The notes under the pieces were generated by a model. It saw nothing but the letters and a program-made list of their open reading frames with translations. It searched no databases and was not told the origin of the DNA. Shown piece by piece: positions 25,579-35,655 of a stretch of 64,000 nucleotides of DNA. A program made the position numbers and the translations under genes. Position 1 is the stretch's first letter. The number at the start of each line of letters is the position of its first letter. Origin of the DNA: JABDMH01 sp965222645 (GTDB lineage: Bacteria; Bacteroidota; Bacteroidia; Chitinophagales; Saprospiraceae); the NCBI GenBank assembly GCA_965222645.1, contig OZ244968.1, positions 1,612,001 to 1,676,000 on the forward strand, written 5' to 3'.

Positions 25579-26936
25579 TATCTGATAATTTCAATACTAC
25601 ACCTAAGGTCCTGATCATAGGTCAGCCCTTTAATGACAATACAGGTGGGGGGATCACCTTAACCCACCTGTTTCATAGATGGTCAAGCGAATCACTGGCA
25701 GTAGCCTGCTCAGGCTACCTCATTGATAGTCATACGGATTTTGAAATCTGCAATAAGTACTATCAATTGGGCGAAAAAGAAAATCAAACGTTTTTTCCCT
25801 TTTCAGTGATGAAAAGAAAATATCACTCCGGACCAATTGTTCCGCTTGAGGGAAAAAATGATTCCAGGCACATCGTCGAGCATATCCCGAAGCAAAATTT
25901 AAGGCTTAAGCTGATAAATGAATTGTTCGTCCCCTTGCTGGAAAATACGGGGCTAGGTCATGTCATTTTTAAGACCACTCTTTCTAATGAGTTTAGATCT
26001 TGGATAAATACCTTTGATCCCGACATCATCTACGCACAGACTTCTTCACTAGATGGACTAAAATTCTGTTTGGCTGTAAAAGAATATGTACAAAAGCCCA
26101 TGATTTTTCATGTCATGGATGATTGGCCCCTACTACTTACAAATCGGGGATGGTTCCAATCCTACTGGTCAAGAAAAGTAGATTTTGCCTTTCGAAAACT
26201 AATAGCAAACAGTGACCTTCTACTCAGCATAAGCGAATCGATGTCGCAAGAATATCTTTTGAGATACGGTGAAGAATTTATCCCATTTCACAATCCTATT
26301 GATTTATTATTCTGGAAAAAACAACAACGTCAAAATTATTCGCTCAGTAAAAATCCGGTAATATTATATGCAGGGCGCACAGGATTAGGGATCGATAAGT
26401 CACTCATCACAACTGCTCATGCAATTGAAAAAGTAAATAGTGAACTTGGGGAAGGCATCCAATTTGTAATTCAGACGAGTGCCACACCCACCTGGATCGA
26501 TACATTTGACTGTGTTCATCATAGTCCGTTTGTCCCCTACGTTGATTTGCCCCGGGTGTTCGCCACTGCTGACATCCTTCTGCTCCCTTACGATTTTTCT
26601 GATGACGCAATAAATTTCATACGGTATTCCATGCCCACCAAAGCCTCCGAATTTATGGCGAGTGGCACACCAATTCTCGTATTTGCACCTGCAGAAACAG
26701 CCCTTGTGGAGTATGCTAAAAAATATGGTTGGGCTCAGGTGGTTACCAGCAACACAGAAGGTGATTTGGCAAAGATCGTCAAGCACCTCATTGAGGACAA
26801 GACACTACGGGAGAAAATTGCTAATCGGGCAAAAGCCATTGCAGAAGAAAGACATGATCTCGCTAAGGTCTCCTCGGAATTTCAACAACTTCTAATGCGG
26901 GTCAGTTCAGATCAAAAAATCGAAGCGGAAGTATGA
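25575..26936 (+). CDS. GT-B glycosyltransferase
   Basis: A 453-residue GT4-like enzyme. The N-terminus has a glycine-rich acceptor-side loop (VLIIGQPFNDNTGGGITLTHLFHRW), followed by PDIIYAQTSSLDGLKF, VILYAGRTGLGIDKS and the donor-site segment MPTKASEFMASGTPILVFAPAET. The start is a TTG that overlaps the polymerase stop by four bases, which suggests translational coupling, and its own stop overlaps the next gene in the same way (ATGA). Sugar specificity is not readable. Confidence 0.85.
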   Translation: MISDNFNTTPKVLIIGQPFNDNTGGGITLTHLFHRWSSESLAVACSGYLIDSHTDFEICNKYYQLGEKENQTFFPFSVMKRKYHSGPIVPLEGKNDSRHIVEHIPKQNLRLKLINELFVPLLENTGLGHVIFKTTLSNEFRSWINTFDPDIIYAQTSSLDGLKFCLAVKEYVQKPMIFHVMDDWPLLLTNRGWFQSYWSRKVDFAFRKLIANSDLLLSISESMSQEYLLRYGEEFIPFHNPIDLLFWKKQQRQNYSLSKNPVILYAGRTGLGIDKSLITTAHAIEKVNSELGEGIQFVIQTSATPTWIDTFDCVHHSPFVPYVDLPRVFATADILLLPYDFSDDAINFIRYSMPTKASEFMASGTPILVFAPAETALVEYAKKYGWAQVVTSNTEGDLAKIVKHLIEDKTLREKIANRAKAIAEERHDLAKVSSEFQQLLMRVSSDQKIEAEV

Positions 26937-28003
26937 GTAGAATCTCATCTACTGGGCACCGAATATATTTTTATCCCAAGACTGATTACAAGGCTGCAAT
27001 GTCCCCCAATCCGTATGCTGAGGATTTTGAAAAAGCGATCAGCACAAGAAATAGAATCGTAAACAAAAAATTAAACCAAAGGGGGATATTGGATCTCTTT
27101 CTCCATTTTCCAAAAGCTGACATTTATATTCTTAACTGGATAGAGAACCTCACCCATAGGAGATTTGGGTTTATACAAGCGATCTTGCTTTTCTGTTTCA
27201 TGCCACTTGCTAGATTTTTTGGTAAAAAAGTGGTTTGGGTAATGCACAACAAATATGCGCATACCGGAAAAAGTCGTCTTACTGACTCGATGTTCCGATT
27301 ATTGATGAAATACTCGACTGTAGTACTTACCCACTCGGAAGGTGGTATCGAGTATATTCGACATAAATACCCTAAATACATTGGCAAGGCAAGGCACATC
27401 ATACACCCGACAAAAATGCCGTTTAGTTACACAAAGAAAAAAACCAATCGAGATCTCTTAATATGGGGCACCATAAGTAAATACAAGGGCGTACTAGATT
27501 TTCTGGAACATGTCTCGACCGTCAACAATACACAGGATTTAGTAATCCTTTTGGTGGGGAAGTGTACAGATGATAAAACACTTCTTGAACTACGACAGTA
27601 TATTAATAAAAACATCCGGCATATTGACAGATTTTACAAACTGGAAGAAATTGCCAGTCTGGCACAAGAATCTAGATTCATACTTTTTACGTACAGGGAG
27701 GAGTCAGTCTTTGCTTCAGGAGCACTAATGGATTCACTTCGGATGGGTACTAATATTATCGGTCCCAATTTTGGTGCATTTAAGGATCTTGTCAAGTACA
27801 ATCTCATCGAAAATTATGATAGCTTCGATGACATAATCAAGATTTGTAATCATACCGATCACAAGTACAGCCCTAACCGGTTTGAAAAATTCTGTGACGA
27901 AAATAGTTGGAGTCATTTTTCAGATAAAATCCAGGAAATTCTAAATCAAATAACCCACCAAAATCACTCATTGCAATCCAAGAACACATGGCAAACATCT
28001 TAA
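26933..28003 (+). CDS. GT-B-like glycosyltransferase
   Basis: A 356-residue protein with a glycosyltransferase-4-like fold: VVWVMHNKYAHTGKSRL in the N-terminal half, LLIWGTISKYKGVLDFL at the domain link and SVFASGALMDSLRMGTNIIGPNFGAFKDL at the donor site. It lacks the clear Glu-x7-Glu of classical GT4 enzymes, so it is a divergent member. It overlaps the genes on both sides (ATGA at 26933; 16 bp at the 3' end), consistent with one tightly coupled operon. Confidence 0.75.
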   Translation: MSRISSTGHRIYFYPKTDYKAAMSPNPYAEDFEKAISTRNRIVNKKLNQRGILDLFLHFPKADIYILNWIENLTHRRFGFIQAILLFCFMPLARFFGKKVVWVMHNKYAHTGKSRLTDSMFRLLMKYSTVVLTHSEGGIEYIRHKYPKYIGKARHIIHPTKMPFSYTKKKTNRDLLIWGTISKYKGVLDFLEHVSTVNNTQDLVILLVGKCTDDKTLLELRQYINKNIRHIDRFYKLEEIASLAQESRFILFTYREESVFASGALMDSLRMGTNIIGPNFGAFKDLVKYNLIENYDSFDDIIKICNHTDHKYSPNRFEKFCDENSWSHFSDKIQEILNQITHQNHSLQSKNTWQTS

Positions 28004-29139
28004 TCGTCAATAGAATTTTCACACATTATCGCAGGGATGTGATGAATGTCTTGCATAAAGATGTTGATTTTGTTTTTATTCATGCAAAGAATAACTCCGG
28101 CATCAAACAGGTAGAGGCATCATATTCAAGGGAAATCCCCGGTTTGCAGTATTCGAGCAAGGAAACCAGTCAATTCCTAAATGTGTTCCCATACATCATC
28201 AAAAATCGTCCTAAGGTCATCATTCACGAATTTGCCCTAGGCACCTCTTCCCTCATTCCATCTTTTATCCTTGCCCGCATACTCGGAATTAAATTTATAG
28301 TATGGGGACATGGATACGATCGCAGCAAAGGATTTGATCCCTCAAAATCACTACTAGACAAAATTCGGCTTTTTCTGCTCAAAAAGACTGATGCAACACT
28401 CCTCTATGGTGAGAAGGCAAAGGAAGAATTAGCCCAATATATAAATAAAGAAAAAATGTTTGTTGCGCACAATTGTCTCAATACCTTGGAGCTTTCTAAA
28501 CTGAGAGAGAAGTTTGAGAGAACAGGAAGGGGAAAACTAAAGCAAAATTTAAATTTTTCACATCAATATAATCTCACCTTTATTGGCAGATTGACCAAAT
28601 CTAAGAAAACACATGTGCTGATTGATGTCTTTGAGCACTTATCTCCTAACATACGTGAAGACTTGTGTCTTCATATCATAGGCAGTGGAGATGATCTCGA
28701 AAGTATGATAAATCATGTGGATGCGAAAGGATATCAAGGAAACTTCAAATTCCATGGTGCTGTATATTCTGCGGAAAGGACAGGTGAGATTCTCTATTGT
28801 TCCGACCTGATGATCATTCCCGGTGCAGTGGGCCTATCACTGAATCACGCTTTTAACTTTGACTGTCCGGTGATTACCTATAAGCGAGGTGAAAATGGGC
28901 CATTTCACGCTCCGGAATCTGAGAATCTTATACATAATGAAACCGGTTATCTCGTAGAAAAACATCATCCCAGAGAGCTGGCCAAAACAATTGAGGAACA
29001 TCTCTCAGATGAAAAAACTAGGATTAAAATGAGGCAAAGTATTCGTTACAGAGTCGAAAATGTCTGCTCTGTCCAAAACTTTGTTGAGGGGTTTAAACGC
29101 GCCATCAACTTTGTAACATTCAGTGAAGGACGTCAATAA
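27988..29139 (+). CDS. GT4-family glycosyltransferase
   Basis: A 383-residue glycosyltransferase. The Rossmann-like donor domain is marked by YNLTFIGRLTKSKKTHVLID, LCLHIIGSGDDLESM, and IPGAVGLSLNHAFNFDCPVITYK. The last is typical of GT4 enzymes in which GxxGLSxxHA takes the place of the usual SxxEGFG. The ATG lies 16 bp inside the preceding gene. Acceptor and donor are unknown. Confidence 0.86.
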   Translation: MANILIVNRIFTHYRRDVMNVLHKDVDFVFIHAKNNSGIKQVEASYSREIPGLQYSSKETSQFLNVFPYIIKNRPKVIIHEFALGTSSLIPSFILARILGIKFIVWGHGYDRSKGFDPSKSLLDKIRLFLLKKTDATLLYGEKAKEELAQYINKEKMFVAHNCLNTLELSKLREKFERTGRGKLKQNLNFSHQYNLTFIGRLTKSKKTHVLIDVFEHLSPNIREDLCLHIIGSGDDLESMINHVDAKGYQGNFKFHGAVYSAERTGEILYCSDLMIIPGAVGLSLNHAFNFDCPVITYKRGENGPFHAPESENLIHNETGYLVEKHHPRELAKTIEEHLSDEKTRIKMRQSIRYRVENVCSVQNFVEGFKRAINFVTFSEGRQ

Positions 29140-29175
29140 TCCGGTCTTTACCTTATTAAAACCAAATTTATAAAT

Positions 29176-30270
29176 ATGCCAAAATTCACTAAACCCAATA
29201 CAATTATTGCCACCTGGATCCATCTGGATCCTCCTGAAGAGGAATCTATCTTTCCTCAAGTTGGTGGCAGTTCATCCAGTCAGAAATTTCAGGAGATATA
29301 TTGGAGATGTGTTGCTGTATTTTTCGAAACTTCACTGAGATTTAACGAAAATGCACGACACATTCTGTTTACTAACTCAGATCAAATTCCCATTATCAAT
29401 AAATTGGATATTAAAAAATATCTCAAGAAGAGTCGAATTGAAATTATCAAGATAGACAATGACTACCATGTCCCGAGGGGATACTACCATAGCTTCAACA
29501 ATCAATTTTTTATCTTTTCCATCTTAAAAAAATTACACCATATCTTAGACGAGGATGACCAAGTCATGCTTCTTGATGCCGACTGCGTCTTTACAAAAAA
29601 CGTTGATGATATTTTTGATAAGTTGCAAAAATCAAATGGTGCGCTGACATATAATATCGAATATAACAAGGACTACATGATCAATGGTATAAATCGGCTG
29701 CAGTTGCAAGGTATATTCCGTGATCTGGAGGTTTATCTTACTACACCTCCTAAATATTGTGCTGGAGAAATCTTGTGTGCAAAAAGATCTTTCATCGATA
29801 AAATTGTTGATGATTTTCCCAGAATCTGGAGAGATCAATTGCAACGATTTAAAAACAACAAAATAAAACTAAATGAAGAGGCCCAAACTCTCACTTTTTT
29901 TTATTACAAATTTGGGGTAAAAATAGGGGGGCTTAACACATTTATCAAGAGATGCTGGACCAACCCGTACATTTACAGAAACGTTAAGCAAACGGATGTT
30001 AATTTCAGCATCCTTCATCTCCCGGATGAAAAAAGAGTTGGCTTAAAATTTCTCTTCTTTTTGTTGGCACGAGGAGCTAATTTAAGATCATGGAATAATT
30101 TCTTTTATAGAATCCTGATCCGAATCATGCTTGCTCAGACCAAATATCACCCCTACCCTATCCTAAAACGACTAGATCGATCCCGGCAACAAAAAGCCGA
30201 AAGAATGATACCGAATGGTCCGACTACAAAACCATCTCAAAAGAAATGTAAACCAGCTTCACTCATTTGA
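29176..30270 (+). CDS. Putative GT-A-type glycosyltransferase
   Basis: A 364-residue protein without a confident family match. A DAD motif in QVMLLDADCVF (about 136) preceded by a hydrophobic strand, and YCAGEILCAKRSFI further on (about 195), are arranged as in GT-A transferases that bind a nucleotide-sugar through a metal at DxD. No membrane segment is evident. It is embedded among glycosyltransferase genes. Its stop overlaps the next ATG by one base (TGATG). A nucleotide-sugar-binding role is likely; the exact reaction is not known. Confidence 0.65.
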   Translation: MPKFTKPNTIIATWIHLDPPEEESIFPQVGGSSSSQKFQEIYWRCVAVFFETSLRFNENARHILFTNSDQIPIINKLDIKKYLKKSRIEIIKIDNDYHVPRGYYHSFNNQFFIFSILKKLHHILDEDDQVMLLDADCVFTKNVDDIFDKLQKSNGALTYNIEYNKDYMINGINRLQLQGIFRDLEVYLTTPPKYCAGEILCAKRSFIDKIVDDFPRIWRDQLQRFKNNKIKLNEEAQTLTFFYYKFGVKIGGLNTFIKRCWTNPYIYRNVKQTDVNFSILHLPDEKRVGLKFLFFLLARGANLRSWNNFFYRILIRIMLAQTKYHPYPILKRLDRSRQQKAERMIPNGPTTKPSQKKCKPASLI

Positions 30271-31442
30271 TGATCACCATAGAGGGAAAAAAGACGAAGT
30301 ATTCTCGTATTGGCGATTCAATCTCCAACAATAAAAAGATTGGCAAGATCTTGTTTGTAATGCAGCTGCCGCCACCCATGCATGGATCGAATTTCATGAA
30401 TTCTCTGGTGGCTTCGAGCAAGGTATTGAAGAACCATTTCGATACGCATGTTATCAAGCTTCAATTTGCTAAATCAGTAGACCAACTGGGTCGATTTTCA
30501 CTGACTAAGGTTGTACGCTCGGTAAAATACGGCTTTAAAATCTGGCAGACAGCTAAAATGCAAAAACCAGATCTCACCTATCTTCCACTAACTCCAGTCG
30601 GATTTGGGTTTTACCGAGATGCGTTGTACATTTTTCTTCTCAAGAGATTAAACCAAAAGATAGTACTGCATCTTCATGGTACAGGCATTCGGAAAAATTC
30701 TGAAAATAGTTCTGTGAAGAATTGGCTGTACAAAAAAGTCTTTGACAATACGCGTGTTATCTGCTTGTCACGACGGCTTATCAATGACTACTCGCACATA
30801 TACTCTGGGAATTCTTACATCGTACCGAATGGTATTGCTCCGACAAGCGTACCATTTAGCTACGACAGAAAGGAAGTGCCCCATATCTTATATTTGTCAA
30901 ACTTTGTGCGCGCTAAGGGCTCCCTGGTGTTACTCAAAGCCCTCAACATACTTAAAAGGGATGGATATGGTTTTAAGGCCAGACTTATCGGTGCACCATT
31001 TGATCTGAAGATCGAAGATGTTAAAAAAGAGGTAGAAGTCCATGGGCTAACCGATAGAGTAGAGGTAACCGGTCCCGCATACGGCAAAGAAAAACTCAAT
31101 GAATTCTCTAACGCCGATATTTTTGTCTTCCCCCCATATGAAAATGAAGCCTTTGGTCTCGTAAACCTGGAAGCCATGCAGTGTGGGTTGCCCGTAGTCG
31201 GAACAAATCTAGGAGGAATACCCGATATTGTACAAGATCAAAAGACGGGCTTTATAGTCGAGCCACGGGATGCCAAAGCACTTGCAGATAAACTCAAAAT
31301 TCTTATTGACAATCCCGATGTGAGAACTAAAATGGGTGAGTGCGGTTATGCAAGGTTTATCAATCATTACACAATAGATCATTTTGAAGAAAACCTGACG
31401 AATTCATTAGTTAAAATATTAAAAGACATTCAATCACCCTAA
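30270..31442 (+). CDS. GT4-family glycosyltransferase
   Basis: A 390-residue classical GT4 enzyme: PPPMHGSNFMNSLV at the acceptor loop, HLHGTGIRKN, ILYLSNFVRAKGSLVLL at the domain link, and the donor site PPYENEAFGLVNLEAMQCGLPVVG with both conserved Glu residues, then GGIPDIVQDQKTGFIV. I start it at the ATG 30270, which overlaps the previous stop; a TTG one codon earlier is also possible. It is followed 4 bp later by the asparagine-synthase-like gene. Confidence 0.93.
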   Translation: MITIEGKKTKYSRIGDSISNNKKIGKILFVMQLPPPMHGSNFMNSLVASSKVLKNHFDTHVIKLQFAKSVDQLGRFSLTKVVRSVKYGFKIWQTAKMQKPDLTYLPLTPVGFGFYRDALYIFLLKRLNQKIVLHLHGTGIRKNSENSSVKNWLYKKVFDNTRVICLSRRLINDYSHIYSGNSYIVPNGIAPTSVPFSYDRKEVPHILYLSNFVRAKGSLVLLKALNILKRDGYGFKARLIGAPFDLKIEDVKKEVEVHGLTDRVEVTGPAYGKEKLNEFSNADIFVFPPYENEAFGLVNLEAMQCGLPVVGTNLGGIPDIVQDQKTGFIVEPRDAKALADKLKILIDNPDVRTKMGECGYARFINHYTIDHFEENLTNSLVKILKDIQSP

Positions 31443-31446
31443 AATC

Positions 31447-33375
31447 ATGTGCGGATTAGCTGGATTTACTGGATTTGATAACAAACGGGAGTTGGCGATG
31501 TACGCCAATGACATACAAAAGCACCGGGGACCAGATCATCAGGAGATTTGGTATGACAATTATATCGCACTGGCTCATCAACGGCTTTCGATAATTGACC
31601 TAAGCAGCAGCGCAAACCAACCCATGCACAAAAGGGATCTTGTTATAATTTTTAATGGAGAGATTTACAACTACAAGTCTCTGAAGCGCGATCTTGAAAA
31701 AACCCACGGAGTGCATTTCAAAACCCAATCGGATACAGAAGTGGTTCTGGAAATGTACGCCAAGCATGGGTCAAACTGCCTGGACCAACTCATTGGTATG
31801 TTTGCGCTTGCGATCTATAATAAAAAGACAAGACACTTGTTTATAGCCAGAGATCACTTTGGAATTAAGCCCCTTTTTTATACTAAGATTGGAGAAAACT
31901 TTGCATTCAGCTCTGAACTCAAAACACTTGTGGGCTGTCCAGGATTTAATCAAGCTATAAATCCCAAATCGCTGGTGAGCAGTCTAAACTACGTCTGGGT
32001 ATCCGGATCCGAGACGATGTTTAAGAATTGTCACAAATTACCACCGGCTCACTTTTTGGAGCTCTCACCTCAAAGTCAGCTAACGGTAAAAAAATATTGG
32101 GATCTCAATTCTTCAACCGGGCCCAGATTAAGATCTGCTGACGAAGTAGCTCAAATCATGGAAAATTCGATAAGTCGTCATATGATTGCCGATGTGCCCG
32201 TTAGCAGCTTTCTCAGCGGCGGATTGGATTCTTCCCTGATTTCCGTTGTTGCCAAGAAACACAATCCGCAGTTGTCCACCTATACCATCGGGACAAATTC
32301 TGAAGACAAGCGAGGCGAAAGCATGCCTGATGACGAAAAGTATGCTAATACGCTTGCTGACACCTACGGATTTGATCATCACGTCATCCGGATTACTCCT
32401 GACATCCTCAAGGAACTTCCCAAAATGGTTTGGTCACTCGATGAGCCCATTGGAGACCCGGCAGCCATCAACACCTATTTGATATGTAAGGCAGCAAGGA
32501 ATAAAGGGGTCAAAGTACTTCTTTCCGGTATGGGGGCTGACGAGATTTTTTTTGGGTATAGGCGGCAGAAAGCCACCATGTTGGCCTTGAAGTACAACAA
32601 ATTACCAGATCCCGTGAAAAAAGTCATTCGGAAAATCGTTGAGGTCTTGCCCGTAAAGATCGGTGCTACTGGTTTTAAGCTGGGACGTTGGGCAAAGCGC
32701 TTTATCACATTTACAGACCTACCGGTTGATGAGACCTATATGAAGAGTTACTCCTATTACTCTGATGATGAATTCAGGGACTTATTAAAACCCGACTATT
32801 GGAAATACATAGATCAAATTAAAATTGAGCACAGCGATGTATTCAACTCGGGATATATCGGAGATACTGTAAATCAAATTTGCCATACGGACATCAATAT
32901 GTTTATGTTGGGCCTCAACCTCACTTATTCGGACCGTGCTTCGATGGCCGCGTCAGTGGAAGTGAGAGTACCCTTTATTGACCGGGATGTCATCACTAAA
33001 GCCATGCAGATACCAGGATCTCTCAAATTTAGTAAGAGGAGATCAAAATACATCCTAAAGAAAGCAGCAGAAAAGTATCTGCCAAAAAGCATTATTTACA
33101 GACCCAAGGCCTCTTTCGGAGCTCCGATTCGGTCCTGGATCTCTGGAGATTTACGTCCACTTGTTGATGAACTATTGTCTGAAAAAAATATCAAAAGAAG
33201 AGGGTTTTTCAATTATCCATTTATAAAAAAAATGATCGATGATGATAGAAAAGGGGTGCGTGATAATGCGTACCAACTTTATCAATTACTTACTCTTGAG
33301 CTTTGGTTTAGGCAATTTGTAGATCGAGAAAAACAATACTCTGATAAGAAGACAACCGCAGAATCTATTGTATAG
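31447..33375 (+). CDS. Asparagine synthase-like amidotransferase (AsnB-type)
   Basis: A 642-residue protein with both AsnB domains. Cys2 in MCGLAGF is the glutaminase nucleophile, with RLSIIDLS, FNGEIYNYK and DTEVVLEMYAKHG in the Ntn domain. The synthase half has the PP-loop SGGLDSS (about 256-262), LLSGMGADEIFFGY and DRASMAASVEVRVPFID. It uses glutamine and ATP to amidate a carboxylate. Inside polysaccharide loci such genes may amidate a uronic acid or amino-acid decoration rather than free aspartate; that is inference here. It starts 4 bp after a glycosyltransferase. Confidence 0.92.
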   Translation: MCGLAGFTGFDNKRELAMYANDIQKHRGPDHQEIWYDNYIALAHQRLSIIDLSSSANQPMHKRDLVIIFNGEIYNYKSLKRDLEKTHGVHFKTQSDTEVVLEMYAKHGSNCLDQLIGMFALAIYNKKTRHLFIARDHFGIKPLFYTKIGENFAFSSELKTLVGCPGFNQAINPKSLVSSLNYVWVSGSETMFKNCHKLPPAHFLELSPQSQLTVKKYWDLNSSTGPRLRSADEVAQIMENSISRHMIADVPVSSFLSGGLDSSLISVVAKKHNPQLSTYTIGTNSEDKRGESMPDDEKYANTLADTYGFDHHVIRITPDILKELPKMVWSLDEPIGDPAAINTYLICKAARNKGVKVLLSGMGADEIFFGYRRQKATMLALKYNKLPDPVKKVIRKIVEVLPVKIGATGFKLGRWAKRFITFTDLPVDETYMKSYSYYSDDEFRDLLKPDYWKYIDQIKIEHSDVFNSGYIGDTVNQICHTDINMFMLGLNLTYSDRASMAASVEVRVPFIDRDVITKAMQIPGSLKFSKRRSKYILKKAAEKYLPKSIIYRPKASFGAPIRSWISGDLRPLVDELLSEKNIKRRGFFNYPFIKKMIDDDRKGVRDNAYQLYQLLTLELWFRQFVDREKQYSDKKTTAESIV

Positions 33376-33408
33376 AGATTTGAATACACTTTAAAACTCA
33401 CACTGATT

Positions 33409-35631
33409 ATGAAACAATTGATCCAAAACTTTAAGACGGGAGAACTTTATGTCGATGAAGTACCCATACCGGCACTTACTGAAGGCCATGTCCTGGTGGC
33501 AACCGAATATTCGCTGATCAGTGCAGGTACAGAACGAGGGACAGTAAAAGTGGCTCAGTCCAATCTCATAAGTAAGGCCCGGCAGCGTCCTGACCTTGTG
33601 GCTCAAGTCATCCAAAATGTAAAAAAAGAAGGTCTCAAGGCGACTATTGGAAAAGTGAAAACCAAGCTAGACTCCCTTAAAGCCTTGGGCTATAGTGCCA
33701 GTGGCATTGTAATAGCCAGTATGGACCACCATGGAATGCTTAAACCCGGTGATCGGGTGGCTTGTGCTGGCCAGGACTATGCCTCGCATGCCGAGGTCAT
33801 TTCAGTTCCCCAGAATTTGGTGGTAAAAGTTCCTGAAGAAGTGAATTTTCGAGATGCCGCAACGGCCACGATGGGTGCAATTGCCATGCAGGGTGTCCGA
33901 CAAGCTCAAGTACAACTGGGAGAAAAAGTATGTGTAATCGGACTGGGCCTTCTGGGCCAGATTACCTGCCAGCTTCTTAAATCTGCAGGGTGCAATGTAC
34001 TTGGTATTGATCTGAAAAAGATTCTGATCGATATTGCAGCAAAACACTCGGCGGATGTTGCCCTTCACCGAAATGATCCAAATCTAGAGCAGGCATGTGA
34101 CCAATTCACCAGAGGACGGAATTTTGATTCTGTGATCATCACAGCAGCGGCACCCACGAATGATCCCTTTGTCCTCGCCGGCAAATTGGCTCGGAAGAAA
34201 GGCAAAGTGGTTTTGGTGGGATTGGTACCGATGAATATTCCGCGAGACCCTGATTACTACCGGAAGGAGTTAGACGTGCATATGTCTTGCTCATACGGAC
34301 CAGGGAGATACGATGTCAATTACGAGCAAAATGGCAACGATTATCCCTTTGCCTATGTACGATGGACGGAGCAACGCAATATGGAAAGCTTTCTCGATCT
34401 ATTGGCAAGCAATTCTGTTAGGTTGGGAGCACTTATCACACATATATTCGAAATTGACCAGGCAGAAGAAGCTTATGATATCATTTTGGGAAAAACCGAA
34501 ACAGATCACCTGGGACTGATGCTGCGATATAGCCCCAACAGTAAGAAAATGGAGTCGTTTGTGAAGACGTCAAAAAGTCCCTTGGGTACATCAATTGCTG
34601 GTTTTATCGGTGCCGGCAGTTTTGCACAAAGCTATTTGATCCCCAATGTCAAGAAAAACGATATGTCCCTGGCCGGAGTGGTAACGTCTCGAGGGATTAC
34701 AGCAAAAAATGTAGCAGACAAATTCGGATTTAATTTCTGCTCCACTGACCCCTCTGATATCTTGATGCGAAATAGTATCGACAGTGTTTTTATTGCCACA
34801 CCCCATACTACACATGCCGATCTTGTAATAAAATCGATGAAGGAGCAGAAAAATATTTTTGTAGAAAAACCATTGGCTACCGATCCGGAACAACTGCGTT
34901 CGATAATAAAAATGCGAAAGAACTACCAAGGTACATTGATGGTGGGTTTTAATCGACGATTTGCTCCGGTCTCCCAAAAAATAAAAGATGAATTCAAAAA
35001 CCTTAACCAACCTTTTAATATCAATATTCGGATAAACGCTGGATTTATTCCCAAAGAGAGTTGGATACAACAAAAAAATCTGGGTGCCGGAAGAATTATT
35101 GGCGAGATGTGCCACTTCATTGACCTGATGCAGTATTTTACTGGTTCAGATCCCATGCGGGTATTTGCTGAATGTATTCATACTTCTAATGAACAGGTTA
35201 CACTGGAAGATAATATTTCGATTGTCATAAAATTTAGAGATGGTTCAGTAGGAAGTTTAAATTATCTGGCTAATGGTGATAGCTCCATGCCAAAAGAACT
35301 AATAGAGGTCTTCTGTGGTGACAAGGTGGGGGTCATAAATGATTTTCGGTCTGGCTGCATCCACAAAAACGGAAGGAAAATAAAACTCAAATCAGTGGGT
35401 AAGGGCCATAGTCAGGAAATCAGCGCCTTCTGTGAGGTCGTGAAAGATGGTGGTGAGTCGCCCATTGATTTTAGATCGTTGTGTCATACGACCTTGACAA
35501 CATTCAAAATTCAAGATAGCCTTGCCACGGGACTACCGCAGAGTGTAGACCTGGACGCATTTATGATGAGTAATGTAAAGACCGGTAGCAATGGCATTAC
35601 CACTTCAACAAATGGTTCTACCCCAAATTGA
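33409..35631 (+). CDS. Fused zinc-type dehydrogenase + Gfo/Idh/MocA oxidoreductase
   Basis: A 740-residue fusion. Residues about 1-385 are a medium-chain dehydrogenase/reductase (ISAGTERG, GYSASGIV, VCVIGLGLLGQITCQLL as NAD(P) site). From about 393 a Gfo/Idh/MocA domain begins (GFIGAGSFAQSYLIP as NAD site, EKPLA, GAGRIIGEMCHFIDLMQYFTGSDP). The same fusion recurs in capsule and EPS loci of Bacteroidota and other phyla. It probably makes or edits a nucleotide-linked sugar by paired oxidation and reduction, possibly passing a keto intermediate between domains (inference). It sits between the AsnB-like gene and a toroid protein. Confidence 0.9.
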   Translation: MKQLIQNFKTGELYVDEVPIPALTEGHVLVATEYSLISAGTERGTVKVAQSNLISKARQRPDLVAQVIQNVKKEGLKATIGKVKTKLDSLKALGYSASGIVIASMDHHGMLKPGDRVACAGQDYASHAEVISVPQNLVVKVPEEVNFRDAATATMGAIAMQGVRQAQVQLGEKVCVIGLGLLGQITCQLLKSAGCNVLGIDLKKILIDIAAKHSADVALHRNDPNLEQACDQFTRGRNFDSVIITAAAPTNDPFVLAGKLARKKGKVVLVGLVPMNIPRDPDYYRKELDVHMSCSYGPGRYDVNYEQNGNDYPFAYVRWTEQRNMESFLDLLASNSVRLGALITHIFEIDQAEEAYDIILGKTETDHLGLMLRYSPNSKKMESFVKTSKSPLGTSIAGFIGAGSFAQSYLIPNVKKNDMSLAGVVTSRGITAKNVADKFGFNFCSTDPSDILMRNSIDSVFIATPHTTHADLVIKSMKEQKNIFVEKPLATDPEQLRSIIKMRKNYQGTLMVGFNRRFAPVSQKIKDEFKNLNQPFNINIRINAGFIPKESWIQQKNLGAGRIIGEMCHFIDLMQYFTGSDPMRVFAECIHTSNEQVTLEDNISIVIKFRDGSVGSLNYLANGDSSMPKELIEVFCGDKVGVINDFRSGCIHKNGRKIKLKSVGKGHSQEISAFCEVVKDGGESPIDFRSLCHTTLTTFKIQDSLATGLPQSVDLDAFMMSNVKTGSNGITTSTNGSTPN

Positions 35632-35655
35632 AGCAATTCAAAGGATTCTGATAAA

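Noticed and set aside
34591..35115. 174-codon reverse frame inside the fused oxidoreductase
   Set aside because: Fully antisense to a well-supported domain; shadow frame.
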